The notes under the pieces were generated by a model. That model saw only the letters and a list, made by a program, of their open reading frames with translations. It was not told where the DNA came from and ran no database searches. Of a stretch of DNA of 64,000 nt, positions 25,621 to 35,485 are shown one piece after another (position 1 is the first letter of the stretch; each line of letters begins with the position of its first letter). The stretch is taken from positions 186,001 to 250,000 of the forward strand of contig NZ_NXEJ01000004.1 in the NCBI RefSeq assembly GCF_002915175.1. Reading direction: 5' to 3'. The position numbers and the translations under genes are program-made. This DNA is from Agrobacterium rosae (lineage in GTDB: Bacteria; Pseudomonadota; Alphaproteobacteria; Rhizobiales; Rhizobiaceae).

Positions 25621-26871
25621 GTGGATAAATTGCTTGTAGAGGCCGCACGGCGGGAAGTTCGGGAATTGTTTCCCGAAACGCCGTTGCAGTTAAATGAACA
25701 TCTCAGCCGTCGGTATGGAGCCGAGATTTGGCTGAAGCGTGAAGACCTCACGCCCGTTCGTTCCTACAAGATTAGAGGCGCGTTCAATTTTCTGCGCAAG
25801 GCGGTCTCGACAGCCGGTAAGGACAAGATTTTCGTCTGCGCATCCGCTGGCAATCATGCGCAGGGCTTTGCCTTCGCCTGCCGCCACTTCGGCGTGCACG
25901 GCGTGGTCTTCATGCCGGTGACGACACCGCAGCAGAAGATCGACAAGACCCGTATCTTTGGCGGCGAGTTCATCAAGATCAAGCTGATCGGCGATATTTT
26001 CGACCAGTGCTATGCCGCAGCGCGCGCTTACGTGGAAGAAACCGACGCCTATATGGTGCCGCCCTTCGACCATAAGGACATCATCGAGGGACAGGCGACC
26101 GTTGCCGCCGAGATCGTAGACCAGTTGCCGGATGACAAAGCGCCGGATTTGCTCGTCATGCCGGTTGGCGGTGGTGGTCTTTCAGCTGGCTTGACGGGCT
26201 TTTTTGCGGACAAGGTTGCGAGCAGCAACTTCATTTTCTGCGAGCCCGTTGGCGCGCCAAGCCTGAAGACAAGCCTTGCAGAGGGCAGGGCTGTCACGCT
26301 GGCAAAGGTCGATAATTTTGTCGATGGTGCCGCCGTGGCGCGCATCGGCGATCTGAACTTCGAGGCGCTGAAGCATTTTCCGCCGGAGCAGGTCGAACTG
26401 ATCGCCGAAAACGCTATCTGCGTGACCATCATCGATATGCTCAATCTCGAAGGCGTGGTGCTGGAACCCGCCGGTGCGCTATCGATTGCGGCGCTCGAAA
26501 AGCTGGGTCGTGAAAGGCTTGAGGGCAAGCGTGTCGTTTGCGTCGTCTCCGGCGGCAATTTCGACTTCGACCGGTTGCCGGATGTAAAAGAGCGCGCCAT
26601 GCGTTACGCGGGCGTGAAGAAATACTTTATTCTGCGCTTGCCGCAGCGCCCCGGCGCATTGCGCGATTTCCTCAATCTTTTGGGACCCGATGATGATGTT
26701 GCGCGTTTCGAATATCTGAAGAAGTCGGCACGCAACTTCGGCTCCATCCTTATTGGTATCGAAACGACGGAACCTGAGAATTTCAACGGCCTGTTCGAAC
26801 GTTTCGAGGCGGCTGGCCTGGGTTATGAGGACATAACCGAAAACGAAATTCTCGCCAATCTGATCATCTGA
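25621..26871 (+). CDS. ilvA: Threonine ammonia-lyase (threonine dehydratase), biosynthetic
   Basis: It deaminates threonine to 2-oxobutyrate, the committed step to isoleucine. The fold type II PLP core shows 'LTPVRSYKIRGAFN' (PLP Lys in SYKIRG), 'CASAGNHAQGFAFA' and the phosphate-binding 'PVGGGGLSAGL'. A C-terminal ACT-like regulatory region starts near 'YFILRLPQRPGALRDFL', suggesting feedback control. I chose GTG at 25621 (V-D-K-L-L; 416 aa, normal length); the ATG-like extension to 25543 adds 26 unlike residues. The SD is weak. ilvD of the same pathway is 2.3 kb downstream. Confidence 0.93.
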   Translation: MDKLLVEAARREVRELFPETPLQLNEHLSRRYGAEIWLKREDLTPVRSYKIRGAFNFLRKAVSTAGKDKIFVCASAGNHAQGFAFACRHFGVHGVVFMPVTTPQQKIDKTRIFGGEFIKIKLIGDIFDQCYAAARAYVEETDAYMVPPFDHKDIIEGQATVAAEIVDQLPDDKAPDLLVMPVGGGGLSAGLTGFFADKVASSNFIFCEPVGAPSLKTSLAEGRAVTLAKVDNFVDGAAVARIGDLNFEALKHFPPEQVELIAENAICVTIIDMLNLEGVVLEPAGALSIAALEKLGRERLEGKRVVCVVSGGNFDFDRLPDVKERAMRYAGVKKYFILRLPQRPGALRDFLNLLGPDDDVARFEYLKKSARNFGSILIGIETTEPENFNGLFERFEAAGLGYEDITENEILANLII

Positions 26872-26901
26872 TTTCGGACAAGACAACAGGAAGGTAAAAC
26901 A

Positions 26902-27210
26902 ATGGCCTCATTCTTCTCGAAACTCTTTTCCGGCTTCGGCTCCGCATCGGATGATGCCCCGAAGAAGGCCGAAACATCGGAAGCGCATCCCTACAAGGAT
27001 TGCGTGATTTACGCGACGCCGCTGAAAGAGGGCAGCCAGTACCGTCTGGCCGGTCGCATCGAGAAAAAGGTGGGCGAGGAAACGCTTGCGCATGAATTTG
27101 TGCGCGCGGATGTTTTCACCAGCCTTGATGATGCGGTGGAATGCACGGTCCGCAAGGCCAAGCTGATCATCGACCAGAGCGGCGCTTCGCTGTTCACCGA
27201 CAAAAAATAA
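26902..27210 (+). CDS. HlyU-family protein
   Basis: A 102-residue protein of the HlyU family, named after a Vibrio virulence activator; in rhizobia its role is not established. Visible family core: 'YKDCVIYATPLKEGSQYRLAGRIEK' and 'HEFVRADVFTSLDDAVECTVRKAKLIIDQ'. The first ~25 residues are a short Phe-rich, then acidic stretch (FFSKLFSGFGSASDDAPKK). It follows ilvA by 30 bp with an AGGAAGG SD. Hairpin terminators follow at once. Confidence 0.85.
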   Translation: MASFFSKLFSGFGSASDDAPKKAETSEAHPYKDCVIYATPLKEGSQYRLAGRIEKKVGEETLAHEFVRADVFTSLDDAVECTVRKAKLIIDQSGASLFTDKK

Positions 27211-27277
27211 CGGCCGCGATTTGATCGCAGCCGTTACGGTAATTCTGACAAGCGGCGTGGTGACACGCCGCTTTTTT
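27209..27277. terminator. Two hairpins between hlyU-family gene and azoR
   Basis: Hairpin 1 is AACGGC-GCGAT / ATCGC-GCCGTT (27209-27235). Hairpin 2 is AAGCGGCGTG (27250-27259) / CACGCCGCTT (27264-27273) followed by TTTT. The second is a canonical terminator on the plus strand; it lies between convergent genes. Confidence 0.9.
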
Positions 27278-27284
27278 GTTGGGA

Positions 27285-27899
27285 TCAGGCAGCCTTGGCC
27301 AGTTCTTCAACCTTGGCGGTGGCCGATGCGATTGCCTTTTCGGCAGCTTCAGGACCGAATGCGAGGCCTTCAACACGGATGACTTCAATATCCGTAAGGC
27401 CGATGAAGCCAAGAACCGTCTTGAGATATGGAATGGCGTGGTCCATGGCCGCTGCTGGGCCTTCGGAATAAACGCCAGCCGAAGACAGAACGATGTAGAC
27501 CTTCTTGCCAGTTGCGAGGCCGACCGGGCCGGATTCGGTGTATTTGAAGGTCAGGCCTGCGCGAGCAATGTTATCGATCCAGGACTTCAGGCCCGAATAG
27601 ATGTTGAAGTTGATCATGCCCGTGCCGATGACGATCGTGTCGGCTTCCAGCAATTCGGCAACGCGCTTGTCGGAATAGTCTGCGGCTGCGGCTTCCTGTG
27701 CGTCGCGCTGATCGGCGGACTTGCGGATGGCGGATGTTGTGACCTGATCCAGATGCGGGATTGGGTTCTGGCCGAGATCGAGATGCGTGATCGTGCCGTT
27801 CGTCTGTGCCTGAAGCTTGGCAGCGAGATCGCCAGCGAATTTGTTGGACAGGGATTCTTCAGCGCGTGGGCTCGATGTAAGGAGGAGAATCTTCGACAT
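27285..27899 (-). CDS. azoR: FMN-dependent NADH-azoreductase
   Basis: A 204-residue flavodoxin-fold quinone/azo reductase. It begins 'MSKILLLTSSPRAEESLSNKFA', the FMN phosphate-binding start (SSPR-x-x-x-S), and has 'ADTIVIGTGMINFNIYSGLKSWIDNIARAGLTFKY'-type core motifs (seen as IGTGMINFN, then LKSWIDNIAR). It probably protects against quinones and electrophiles. It is divergent from a LysR regulator gene, the usual arrangement for an inducible reductase. Confidence 0.93.
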   Translation of the reverse strand: MSKILLLTSSPRAEESLSNKFAGDLAAKLQAQTNGTITHLDLGQNPIPHLDQVTTSAIRKSADQRDAQEAAAADYSDKRVAELLEADTIVIGTGMINFNIYSGLKSWIDNIARAGLTFKYTESGPVGLATGKKVYIVLSSAGVYSEGPAAAMDHAIPYLKTVLGFIGLTDIEVIRVEGLAFGPEAAEKAIASATAKVEELAKAA

Positions 27900-28034
27900 T
27901 TGAAATATCCTTGTTTCAATTTTAGGCGTTCAAGCGGGCAGAGTGGCCCGATGGTTGCCGCTTATATCATTCAATGTTGTCATCTAGAAAACTGTGATAA
28001 TCTGGAAGTGACCTATCGATGAAGTGGATGGACC

Positions 28035-29003
28035 ATGGAAGCTAATCCCACGCTGGACCAATTGCAGGTGTTTTTGAGCGTTGCTGAAACCGGCAGTTTC
28101 TCTGCTGCCTCAAGGGCTTTGAACCGGGCGCAATCGGTTGTCAGCTATACGATTGCCAACCTCGAAGCGCAGCTGGAAGTGACGTTGTTCGAGCGAAACG
28201 GCGTTCGCCAGCCCAAGCTGACAGCGGATGGTGCAGCCATGCTGGAACATGCGCGGCGCATCGTTGCCGGACTTCAGGATATGCGCGCCCGGGCGAAAGG
28301 GTTGAAGCAGGGGCTGGAGGCGGAGGTCAATCTCGCCATCAGCACCATGGTACCTGCCGAGGCGGTGGTTGCCGTACTGCGCGATTTCCGGGTCCATTTT
28401 CCCACCGTTTCTCTTAACCTGAATGTTGGGGAACTCGGCATGGTCATGGATATGGTGCTGAACCGCAAGGCGGGCATCGGCATTGGTGGCGCCATATTCC
28501 ACCAGGATGATGGCCTTGTTATCGATAAGGTTGGCCATTCCTTCATGGTGCCTGTGGCCGCCGCCGACCATCCTCTTGCTTTGCTGGATCGGCCCTTGAC
28601 GCTCGCGGATGTCCGCGAAGAGGTGCAGCTTGTTGTGACAGACGCATCCGGCCTGACCAAAGGTCGTGATTTCAACGTCTTATCCTACAAAAAATGGCGC
28701 GTCAGCGACATCGCGACCAAATATCAGCTCATCAAGGGCGGGCTGGGTTGGGGTGGTCTTCCGGCATCCGTGGTTCGCAACGATATTATCAACGGCGTTT
28801 TGAAAGCGTTGAAATTGGATGCTTATGAGGGCGGGGAGTATGCGCTTTATGCCCTGCGCAAATCCGACACGCCGGCTGGCCCCGCAGCACAGTGGTTGAT
28901 CGATTCGTTCCATCAATGCTTGTCCCAATGCCCGAACCACAAGAATTTCCTGGCAGATTTCGAACCGAGCCAGGAAACCATGCTGAGGGATGCGGCAGAG
29001 TAA
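28035..29003 (+). CDS. LysR-family transcriptional regulator
   Basis: A 322-residue LysR-type regulator. The N-terminal winged helix shows 'LDQLQVFLSVAETGSFSAAS' and 'ALNRAQSVVSYTIANLEAQLEVTLFER', the classical signature; the C-terminal effector domain begins near 'EVNLAISTMVPAEAVVAVL'. It is divergent from azoR with a 135-bp shared region that contains spaced ATCA/TGAT half-sites, consistent with control of azoR. The ligand is unknown. The protein ends ~170 bp before ilvD. Confidence 0.92.
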   Translation: MEANPTLDQLQVFLSVAETGSFSAASRALNRAQSVVSYTIANLEAQLEVTLFERNGVRQPKLTADGAAMLEHARRIVAGLQDMRARAKGLKQGLEAEVNLAISTMVPAEAVVAVLRDFRVHFPTVSLNLNVGELGMVMDMVLNRKAGIGIGGAIFHQDDGLVIDKVGHSFMVPVAAADHPLALLDRPLTLADVREEVQLVVTDASGLTKGRDFNVLSYKKWRVSDIATKYQLIKGGLGWGGLPASVVRNDIINGVLKALKLDAYEGGEYALYALRKSDTPAGPAAQWLIDSFHQCLSQCPNHKNFLADFEPSQETMLRDAAE

Positions 29004-29175
29004 GCCGACGCATCGAAAGAACGGGACGCCGTACCGTACCGAACCGTACTGTTTCGCCGCAAGGTGACAGTGACAGGCAACCGGCTTTCGAGTAGAAAGT
29101 TCTCAAAAGCGAAGGTGTGAGCAGACTGCACTGCGCAAACGCGCCTTCATATCGAACACATCGAGGAATAAGCAC

Positions 29176-31011
29176 ATGCCAGTTTATCGCTCCAGAACGA
29201 CAACCCACGGCCGCAACATGGCCGGTGCGCGTGGCCTTTGGCGCGCGACCGGTATGAAGGACGGCGATTTTGGCAAACCGATCATCGCTGTCGTCAACTC
29301 GTTCACGCAGTTCGTACCGGGCCACGTCCACCTGAAGGATCTCGGTCAGCTCGTGGCGCGAGAAATCGAAGCTGCTGGCGGTGTCGCCAAGGAATTCAAC
29401 ACGATTGCCGTCGATGACGGCATCGCCATGGGCCACGATGGCATGCTCTATTCGCTGCCATCACGCGAAATCATTGCCGACTCGGTCGAGTACATGGTCA
29501 ACGCACACTGCGCCGATGCCATGGTCTGCATTTCCAACTGCGACAAGATCACGCCGGGCATGCTGAATGCTGCCATGCGCCTCAACATCCCCGTCGTTTT
29601 CGTGTCCGGTGGACCGATGGAAGCGGGCAAGGCGGTTCTGCATGGCAAGACGGTTGCGCTTGACCTCGTGGATGCGATGGTTGCTGCCGCCGACGACAAG
29701 ATGACCGACGAAGAAGTCGACACAATCGAGCGTGCGGCGTGTCCGACCTGCGGTTCGTGCTCCGGCATGTTCACGGCCAATTCCATGAACTGTTTGACGG
29801 AAGCCCTTGGCTTGGCTCTGCCCGGCAACGGTTCGACACTCGCCACCCATTCGGATCGCAAGCGCCTGTTCGTAGAGGCCGGTCATCTGATTGTCGATCT
29901 GGCGCGCCGTCATTATGAGCAGGATGACTACACCGTGCTGCCGCGCTCGATTGCCACCAAGGCCGCCTTCGAAAACGCCATTGCGCTTGATATCGCCATG
30001 GGTGGTTCGACCAACACCGTTTTGCACATTCTGGCCGCTGCCCATGAGGGCGAGGTCGATTTCACCATGGAAGACATAGACCGCATGTCGCGCCGGGTGC
30101 CGTGCCTGTCCAAGGTCGCGCCTGCCAAGCAGGACGTGCACATGGAAGACGTTCACCGGGCAGGCGGCATAATGCGTATTCTGGGCGAACTGGAACGCGG
30201 CGGTCTTCTCAATACGGACTGCTACACCGTTCACGAAGCCACCCTTGGCGATGCCATCAACCGTTGGGACATCACCCGTACCAACAGCGAAAGCGTGCGC
30301 CAGTTCTTCAAGGCTGCCCCTGGCGGCGTACCGACGCAGGTGGCCTTCAGCCAGTCCTCACGCTGGGATGAGCTGGATATCGACAGTGAAAACGGCGTTA
30401 TCCGCTCGGTCGAAAAGCCGTTCTCCAAGGATGGTGGTCTGGCCGTGCTTTACGGAAACATCGCGCTGGACGGCTGCATCGTGAAGACAGCGGGCGTGGA
30501 TGAATCCATCTTGAAATTCAACGGCGTTGCCGTGGTTTACGAAAGCCAGGACGCTGCCGTGAAGGGCATTCTGTCTAACGAAGTTAAGGCGGGCGATGTC
30601 GTTGTTATCAGATATGAAGGCCCTAAGGGCGGTCCTGGCATGCAGGAAATGCTGTATCCAACCAGCTACCTGAAATCCAAGGGCCTCGGCAAAGCCTGCG
30701 CGCTCATCACCGACGGACGCTTCTCCGGCGGCACCTCAGGCCTCTCCATCGGCCATGCTTCTCCAGAAGCTGCCCAAGGCGGTGCCATCGGCCTGGTGCG
30801 TCAGGGCGATGCCATCGAGATCGACATCCCGAACCGCACGATCAACCTCAAGGTTCCAGACGCGGAACTCGCAGCACGCCGTGCAGAGCAGGACCAGCTG
30901 GGCTGGAAGCCAGCCGAACAGCGCAAGCGCAATGTAACGACGGCGCTGAAGGCTTATGCGGCTTTTGCATCGAGTGCGGATAAGGGTGCGGTTCGCATTT
31001 TGCCGGAGTAG
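29176..31011 (+). CDS. ilvD: Dihydroxy-acid dehydratase
   Basis: An Fe-S enzyme catalysing the third step of branched-chain amino-acid synthesis. It has 611 residues, full length. Cluster and metal ligands are visible in '[14 protein letters not shown]' and '[20 protein letters not shown]'; '[23 protein letters not shown]' is the C-terminal signature. The start ATG 29176 has GAGGAA upstream. As an Fe-S enzyme it depends on the suf operon of this window. A palindromic repeat follows. Confidence 0.97.
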   Translation: MPVYRSRTTTHGRNMAGARGLWRATGMKDGDFGKPIIAVVNSFTQFVPGHVHLKDLGQLVAREIEAAGGVAKEFNTIAVDDGIAMGHDGMLYSLPSREIIADSVEYMVNAHCADAMVCISNCDKITPGMLNAAMRLNIPVVFVSGGPMEAGKAVLHGKTVALDLVDAMVAAADDKMTDEEVDTIERAACPTCGSCSGMFTANSMNCLTEALGLALPGNGSTLATHSDRKRLFVEAGHLIVDLARRHYEQDDYTVLPRSIATKAAFENAIALDIAMGGSTNTVLHILAAAHEGEVDFTMEDIDRMSRRVPCLSKVAPAKQDVHMEDVHRAGGIMRILGELERGGLLNTDCYTVHEATLGDAINRWDITRTNSESVRQFFKAAPGGVPTQVAFSQSSRWDELDIDSENGVIRSVEKPFSKDGGLAVLYGNIALDGCIVKTAGVDESILKFNGVAVVYESQDAAVKGILSNEVKAGDVVVIRYEGPKGGPGMQEMLYPTSYLKSKGLGKACALITDGRFSGGTSGLSIGHASPEAAQGGAIGLVRQGDAIEIDIPNRTINLKVPDAELAARRAEQDQLGWKPAEQRKRNVTTALKAYAAFASSADKGAVRILPE

Positions 31012-31026
31012 GCTTACCATTGGACG

Positions 31027-31106
31027 TCATCCTCGGGCTTGACCCGAGGATCTGACCACGTTCGATGTTGGGGTTCGTTGGATCCTCGAGTCAAGCCCGA
31101 GGATGA
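31027..31106. repeat. 80-bp palindromic repeat, family B, copy 1
   Basis: Arms TCATCCTCGGGCTTGACCCG... (31027-31052) and its near-complement (31081-31106) flank a 28-bp core. Each arm is itself a hairpin (CCTCGGG-CTTGA-CCCGAGG; the right arm has one mismatch). Copies of identical length lie at 40406-40485 and 51508-51587. It lies between convergent ilvD and a GNAT gene. Confidence 0.92.
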
Positions 31107-31131
31107 TGTTGGAAGGGTCGTTAGACCTTCT

Positions 31132-31650
31132 TCACCCAATGTTTTTTAACTCATAACGGCGCAGCGCAACCATCTTGTTGCGCTGCTTGCAGAATGATTG
31201 AGAACGCCCAACGTCCGTGAAACCAAGCTTCTCCATCAGATGGCACGATGCCTTGTTATCGCTGATAGGGTTGGCGTGGAGCGTCGTCATTCCCATCTGC
31301 GTAAAGGCATGGTCGATGACGAGACGACTGGCTTTTTCGCCGTAACCTTTACCCCATGCACTGCGCCCCAGCCACAGTCCGAATTCGCCAGCAAGGCCGA
31401 TGAGGCCGATCAGTTGGCCATTATCGATCGACCAAACGGGCAGATTGTTTTTCCGAAAGCGCAGTATCCTCGCTCGGGCGTCGTCCACCGTGAAGGGAGA
31501 TGATGTTCGAAGCAGATTGCGCAGGACCAGCGGATCGTTGGTGATGCGGGCCAGCGCGGGCGAATCCGTGATGTCGAAAGGCCGAAGGGTGAGTCGGTTC
31601 GAAACCAATCGCGGTGCTGTTCTGTCGGCGGATTGCATGGCTTTCAGCAT
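31132..31650 (-). CDS. GNAT-family N-acetyltransferase
   Basis: A 172-residue acetyltransferase of the RimJ/L type: 'LVSNRLTLRPFDITDSPALARI', then the acetyl-CoA loop 'GLWLGRSAWGKGYGEKASRLVIDHAF' and 'NPISDNKASCHLMEKLGFTDVG'. The frame is open far upstream, but that extension overlaps the divergent SDR gene and is unlike protein. I chose ATG at 31650 (M-L-K-A-M-Q); ATG at 31638 is a possible alternative. The substrate is unknown. Confidence 0.82.
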   Translation of the reverse strand: MLKAMQSADRTAPRLVSNRLTLRPFDITDSPALARITNDPLVLRNLLRTSSPFTVDDARARILRFRKNNLPVWSIDNGQLIGLIGLAGEFGLWLGRSAWGKGYGEKASRLVIDHAFTQMGMTTLHANPISDNKASCHLMEKLGFTDVGRSQSFCKQRNKMVALRRYELKNIG

Positions 31651-31746
31651 GCGCAATTTCGACGTTGATGCCAACTGCGATTTTTTGACCCGGAACTGGT
31701 TCTTCTTCAGCACGTTGGCTGAACAGTGAAAATAAGGATCGGAAGT

Positions 31747-32424
31747 ATGAAACGCGCAATCGTGACCGGTGGTGCCGGTTTGATCGGGACTGGGATTATC
31801 GAAACTCTGCTGGAGGATGGCTGGACGGTGGCATCCTTCGACATCAAAGAGAGTAAGACGAAAGCGCGGCACATTCATTGCGATGTTGGCGATGAGGCAT
31901 CTGTTGCGGAGGCGTTCACGCAGCTTGGTTGGGATGGGCTTGAGCTTCTCGTCAACAATGCCGGTATTGCTGGGCCGAACAACGGCCCGATCCACGAGCT
32001 GTCGTTGGCCGATTGGCGCAAGGTGACCGACAGCCATTTGACCGGGGCTTTTCTAATGACGCGGTCCGCGGTGCCGCTGATGGGTGAGGGTGCCAGCATC
32101 GTCAACATGGCCTCCACCCGGGCATACATGTCGGAGCCGGAGACGGAAGCCTATGCGGCATCAAAGGGCGGGCTGGTTGCGCTGACGCATGCGCTGGCGG
32201 TTAGCCTCGGGCCAAAAATTCGGGTGAATGCGATTGCGCCGGGCTGGATCACCAATGAAACGGATTTGCGCAAAGAAGACCACGAGCAACACCCGGTAGG
32301 GCGAGTGGGCCGCCCAAAGGACATTGCGGGTGCCGTTGTTTATCTCGCCAGCGCGGGTTTCATGACCGGGCAGGTGCTGGTGCTTGATGGTGGCATGACG
32401 AAGAAGATGATTTACGAGGAATAG
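31747..32424 (+). CDS. SDR-family oxidoreductase
   Basis: A 225-residue short-chain dehydrogenase/reductase. It has the NAD(P)-binding 'AIVTGGAGLIGTGIIETLL' (TGGxxxIG), an Asp at the second strand end (ASFDIKES, favouring NAD), 'LLVNNAGIAGPN', the catalytic Ser in 'SIVNMASTRA', and Tyr-Lys in 'EAYAASKGGLVAL'. The C-terminus 'PVGRVGRPKDIAGAVVYLASAGFMTGQ' is typical. ATG 31747 is preceded by GGATCGGA. The substrate is unknown. It is divergent from the GNAT gene. Confidence 0.92.
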   Translation: MKRAIVTGGAGLIGTGIIETLLEDGWTVASFDIKESKTKARHIHCDVGDEASVAEAFTQLGWDGLELLVNNAGIAGPNNGPIHELSLADWRKVTDSHLTGAFLMTRSAVPLMGEGASIVNMASTRAYMSEPETEAYAASKGGLVALTHALAVSLGPKIRVNAIAPGWITNETDLRKEDHEQHPVGRVGRPKDIAGAVVYLASAGFMTGQVLVLDGGMTKKMIYEE

Positions 32425-32570
32425 CCGTTCGAAACAGATTCAACGCGCTGCCAAACTGATTCAACAAAGCATTCGAAACCGTTGTTCACGTGCGCTTTGT
32501 CACCGGTGGGTGAAGTCACAAACGAGTGAGAGGCCTTCTGCCTCTTCCGAAAGGCACTAAGTAAGGCAGC

Positions 32571-33563
32571 ATGAAACGCCGCACAGCACTCGCCCTCATC
32601 GCCTCACTCCCACTCGCATCCGTCGTTCGCGCGCAGACGCGCGACGGCATGCCGAAACTGCTCGAAAATGCCGATGCGCTGGACAGCCTGAAGACGGTCA
32701 TCGTCAGTATCGATGGCAAGGAAGTCGCCAGCCGCGCTTATCATGGTGCTTCGCTGAATGGCTCGACCAATATCAAGTCCGCATCGAAATCCATCGTTTC
32801 CGCCTTGGTGGGTATAGCGATAGACCGGAAGATACTGGAGGGTGTCGATCAGCCGATATCATCCGTGCTTCGGACCGACTTTCCAGCCAAGCCCGATCCG
32901 CGTATCGAACGCGTGACAATCGGTAATCTGCTGTCCATGCAATCCGGTCTGGAGCGTATGTCCGGTCCCAATTACGGGCGCTGGGTTTCCAGTCGAAACT
33001 GGGTGCGGATGGCGCTCGGTTCCGGTTTTGCCGGAGATCCGGGTGGCGGGATGCTCTATTCGACTGGGTCGACTCATTTGCTGTCTGCCATTTTGACCAA
33101 GGCGTCGGGCAAGTCGACACTTGCTCTGGCGCGAGACTGGTTTTCCCCACTCAACGGCTTTTCCATCGACTCATGGGAGCGTGATCCGCAGGGCATTTAT
33201 CTTGGTGGAAACCAGATGGCGATGACGGCACGGTCGCTGCTGGCGTTTGGCGAGCTTTATCGTCGCGGTGGCGTTACGCCGGATGGGGAGCGCATCGTCT
33301 CTCAGAGCTGGATCGACCAATCCTGGGTGCGGCGAACCAACTCCGTCTTCAACGGCGATGGATATGGCTATTGCTGGTTCATCAAGGAGATGGCGGGAGA
33401 GATGGTGTATTACGCCTGGGGCTATGGCGGGCAGATGCTCTACATTGTGCCGTCAAAGAGACTGTCTGTGGTGATGACATCGCGCGAGGATGCGCCATCA
33501 GCCCGCACCGGGTATCGAGACCAGTTGCATGGGCTGATGGGCGGAATCATTTCAGCGGTTTAG
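32571..33563 (+). CDS. Serine hydrolase of the beta-lactamase/6-aminohexanoate hydrolase family
   Basis: A 330-residue exported serine hydrolase with a short signal peptide (RRTALALIASLPLASVVRAQ). The SxxK nucleophile motif is 'SASKSIVSALVG' with Lys three residues on; 'LLSMQSGLERM' follows as in the family. The second motif reads Y-S-T (MLYSTGSTHLLS) rather than Y-S-N, and the third is 'WGYGGQMLYIVP'. This pattern is closer to NylB-like carboxylesterases than to class C beta-lactamases. The substrate is unknown. Its last 4 bp overlap the LprI-like gene on the other strand. Confidence 0.85.
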   Translation: MKRRTALALIASLPLASVVRAQTRDGMPKLLENADALDSLKTVIVSIDGKEVASRAYHGASLNGSTNIKSASKSIVSALVGIAIDRKILEGVDQPISSVLRTDFPAKPDPRIERVTIGNLLSMQSGLERMSGPNYGRWVSSRNWVRMALGSGFAGDPGGGMLYSTGSTHLLSAILTKASGKSTLALARDWFSPLNGFSIDSWERDPQGIYLGGNQMAMTARSLLAFGELYRRGGVTPDGERIVSQSWIDQSWVRRTNSVFNGDGYGYCWFIKEMAGEMVYYAWGYGGQMLYIVPSKRLSVVMTSREDAPSARTGYRDQLHGLMGGIISAV

Positions 33564-33913
33564 AGCGGTCTGTTGATGTTGAGGAAGGCTTCGCTGAGCT
33601 TCTTCATGCGCTCATCATAGGCGGTGGTCAGGCAGGCGACATCTGCGGCGCATGTCTGGCGGTGTTTCAGCCATTCACTCTGCTGGGTCTTCAGCTCATC
33701 GCGTGCACCCATCGCCATCAATTGCGTGAGGATGTCGAAGGTCGTGGCCATGCGCACGTCCTGATCGTTCAGTGCACGGTTTTCGCAAATCGTCTTTTCG
33801 TCTGCGGCGAGATCTGTCTTTGTGCAATCGAAGCTGGCCGCACCCACGGGTGAGCCATGGGAATATGAGGTGACAACAATCAGAGCAGCAAGAATATGTT
33901 TCTTGAAATGCAT
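33560..33913 (-). CDS. LprI/DUF1311-family periplasmic protein
   Basis: A 117-residue secreted protein with a signal peptide (HILAALIVVTSYSHGSPVGAA-S). The mature part has the DUF1311/LprI pattern: 'FDCTKTDLAADEKTICENRALNDQDVRM', four cysteines in all, and 'QSEWLKHRQTCAADVACLTTAYDERM'. LprI of Mycobacterium was described as a lysozyme inhibitor; here only the fold is supported. It is divergent from the DegP-type gene. Confidence 0.85.
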   Translation of the reverse strand: MHFKKHILAALIVVTSYSHGSPVGAASFDCTKTDLAADEKTICENRALNDQDVRMATTFDILTQLMAMGARDELKTQQSEWLKHRQTCAADVACLTTAYDERMKKLSEAFLNINRPL

Positions 33914-34078
33914 GTGGATCTCTTTTCCATAAACGGTCTTATAAGCCGTCTAAAGCAGGAAACAGGGCAACTTGTTCCATCCCGCAGTTTAAGGCACGTT
34001 CCGTCATGATCTTGCCGCCCTTTGATTTATAGGCTCAAGCGTTATAACTCCATCATATTGATGAGGATGAGGAATCAC

Positions 34079-35485
34079 ATGCCAAGCATGTTGAACTATT
34101 TAACCACCGGCTTTCTTGCGACGATGCTTGCTCTGCCTGTTCCCGTGCAGGCGCAAGACAACAAGACCGTACCTGCCAGCACAGCGGAAATGCAGCTGTC
34201 CTTCGCGCCGCTGGTCAAGCGCACGGCAGGGGCTGTGGTCAACGTTTACGCCGAACGGCTCGTTCAAAAACGTGCGTCGCCCTTTGCGGGCGATCCGTTC
34301 TTCGAGCAGTTTTTCGGGCAACAATCGCCAAACCGCACGGAAAAGCAGTCGTCGCTTGGTTCCGGCGTTATCGCCACCGCAAGCGGGCTGGTGGTGACCA
34401 ACAACCACGTCATCGATGGTGCAGACGATATCAAGGTTGCGCTGGCGGATGGGCGCGAGTTCGCCTCCAAGGTTCTCCTGAAAGATGACCGTCTTGATCT
34501 CGCGGTCCTGCAGATCGACGCCAAGGAAGAGTTCCCTGTTCTGGCGCTCGGCAATTCCGATGCGACCGAGGTGGGTGATCTCGTTCTCGCCATCGGCAAT
34601 CCCTTCGGTGTGGGACAGACGGTCACGAGTGGTATCGTCTCGGCACTGGCGCGCAACCAGGTCACGCAGGGCGATTTCGGCTTTTTCATCCAGACCGATG
34701 CTTCCATCAACCCCGGTAACTCCGGTGGTGCGCTGATGAACATGGCGGGTGAACTGATCGGCATCAACACCGCCATCTTCTCACGCGGTGGCGGCTCCAA
34801 CGGCATCGGCTTTGCCATTCCGGCCAATCTGGTGCGGGTGTTCCTGGCTGCTGCCGAAAAGGGCGAAACGAGCTTCCAGCGTCCCTACGTTGGCGCAACC
34901 TTCGATCCTGTGACGTCAGAAGTGGCCGAGGCACTGGGCCTCAAGCGTGCCCGCGGTGCGCTGGTCGTCGGTGTGGTCAAGGATGGCCCAGCTGAAAAGG
35001 CTGGCATCGAGCCGGGGCAGGTGGTGACAGCGGTCAATGGCATTCCGGTGGAACACCCGGATGCGCTGGGTTATCGCCTGACCACGGCTGGCATCGGCAA
35101 GTCCGCAACCATTACCCTGATCGACAAGGGCAAGGAGAAAAACGTCACCATCGCGCTTGATACCGCGCCTGAGACAGCACCGCGTGATGAACGCTTACTG
35201 GAAGGACGCAATCCCTTTGCTGGCGCGACTGTTGCCAATCTTTCGCCAAAGCTTGCCGACGAGTTGCGGATGCCGACCAGCACCTCGGGTGTTGTTATCA
35301 TGGATGTGAAGCGCAATTCGCCAGCCGCCCGTGTTGGTTTCCAGCCAAAGGACATCATCGTCTCCCTGAATGGTACGGACATGACATCCACGGCGAATGT
35401 CGAAAAAGCGCTGGAAGACAATCCTGGCTTCTGGCGTCTTGAGATCATTCGTGATGGCCAACGCATCCGGCAATTCCTGCGATGA
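34079..35485 (+). CDS. DegP/DegQ (HtrA)-family periplasmic serine protease
   Basis: A 468-residue trypsin-like protease/chaperone with two C-terminal PDZ domains. The signal peptide is 'MLNYLTTGFLATMLALPVPVQAQ'. The catalytic triad is His110 (TNNHVIDGADD), Asp140 (DDRLDLAVL) and Ser215 (NPGNSGGAL). PDZ1 lies at ~272-365 (GVVKDGPAEKAGIEPGQVV) and PDZ2 near the end (VKRNSPAARVGFQPKDII). I chose ATG at 34079, 5 nt after GAGGA; upstream ATG/TTG codons lack an SD. It overlaps rarA by 4 bp (ATGA), so the two are coupled. Confidence 0.93.
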   Translation: MPSMLNYLTTGFLATMLALPVPVQAQDNKTVPASTAEMQLSFAPLVKRTAGAVVNVYAERLVQKRASPFAGDPFFEQFFGQQSPNRTEKQSSLGSGVIATASGLVVTNNHVIDGADDIKVALADGREFASKVLLKDDRLDLAVLQIDAKEEFPVLALGNSDATEVGDLVLAIGNPFGVGQTVTSGIVSALARNQVTQGDFGFFIQTDASINPGNSGGALMNMAGELIGINTAIFSRGGGSNGIGFAIPANLVRVFLAAAEKGETSFQRPYVGATFDPVTSEVAEALGLKRARGALVVGVVKDGPAEKAGIEPGQVVTAVNGIPVEHPDALGYRLTTAGIGKSATITLIDKGKEKNVTIALDTAPETAPRDERLLEGRNPFAGATVANLSPKLADELRMPTSTSGVVIMDVKRNSPAARVGFQPKDIIVSLNGTDMTSTANVEKALEDNPGFWRLEIIRDGQRIRQFLR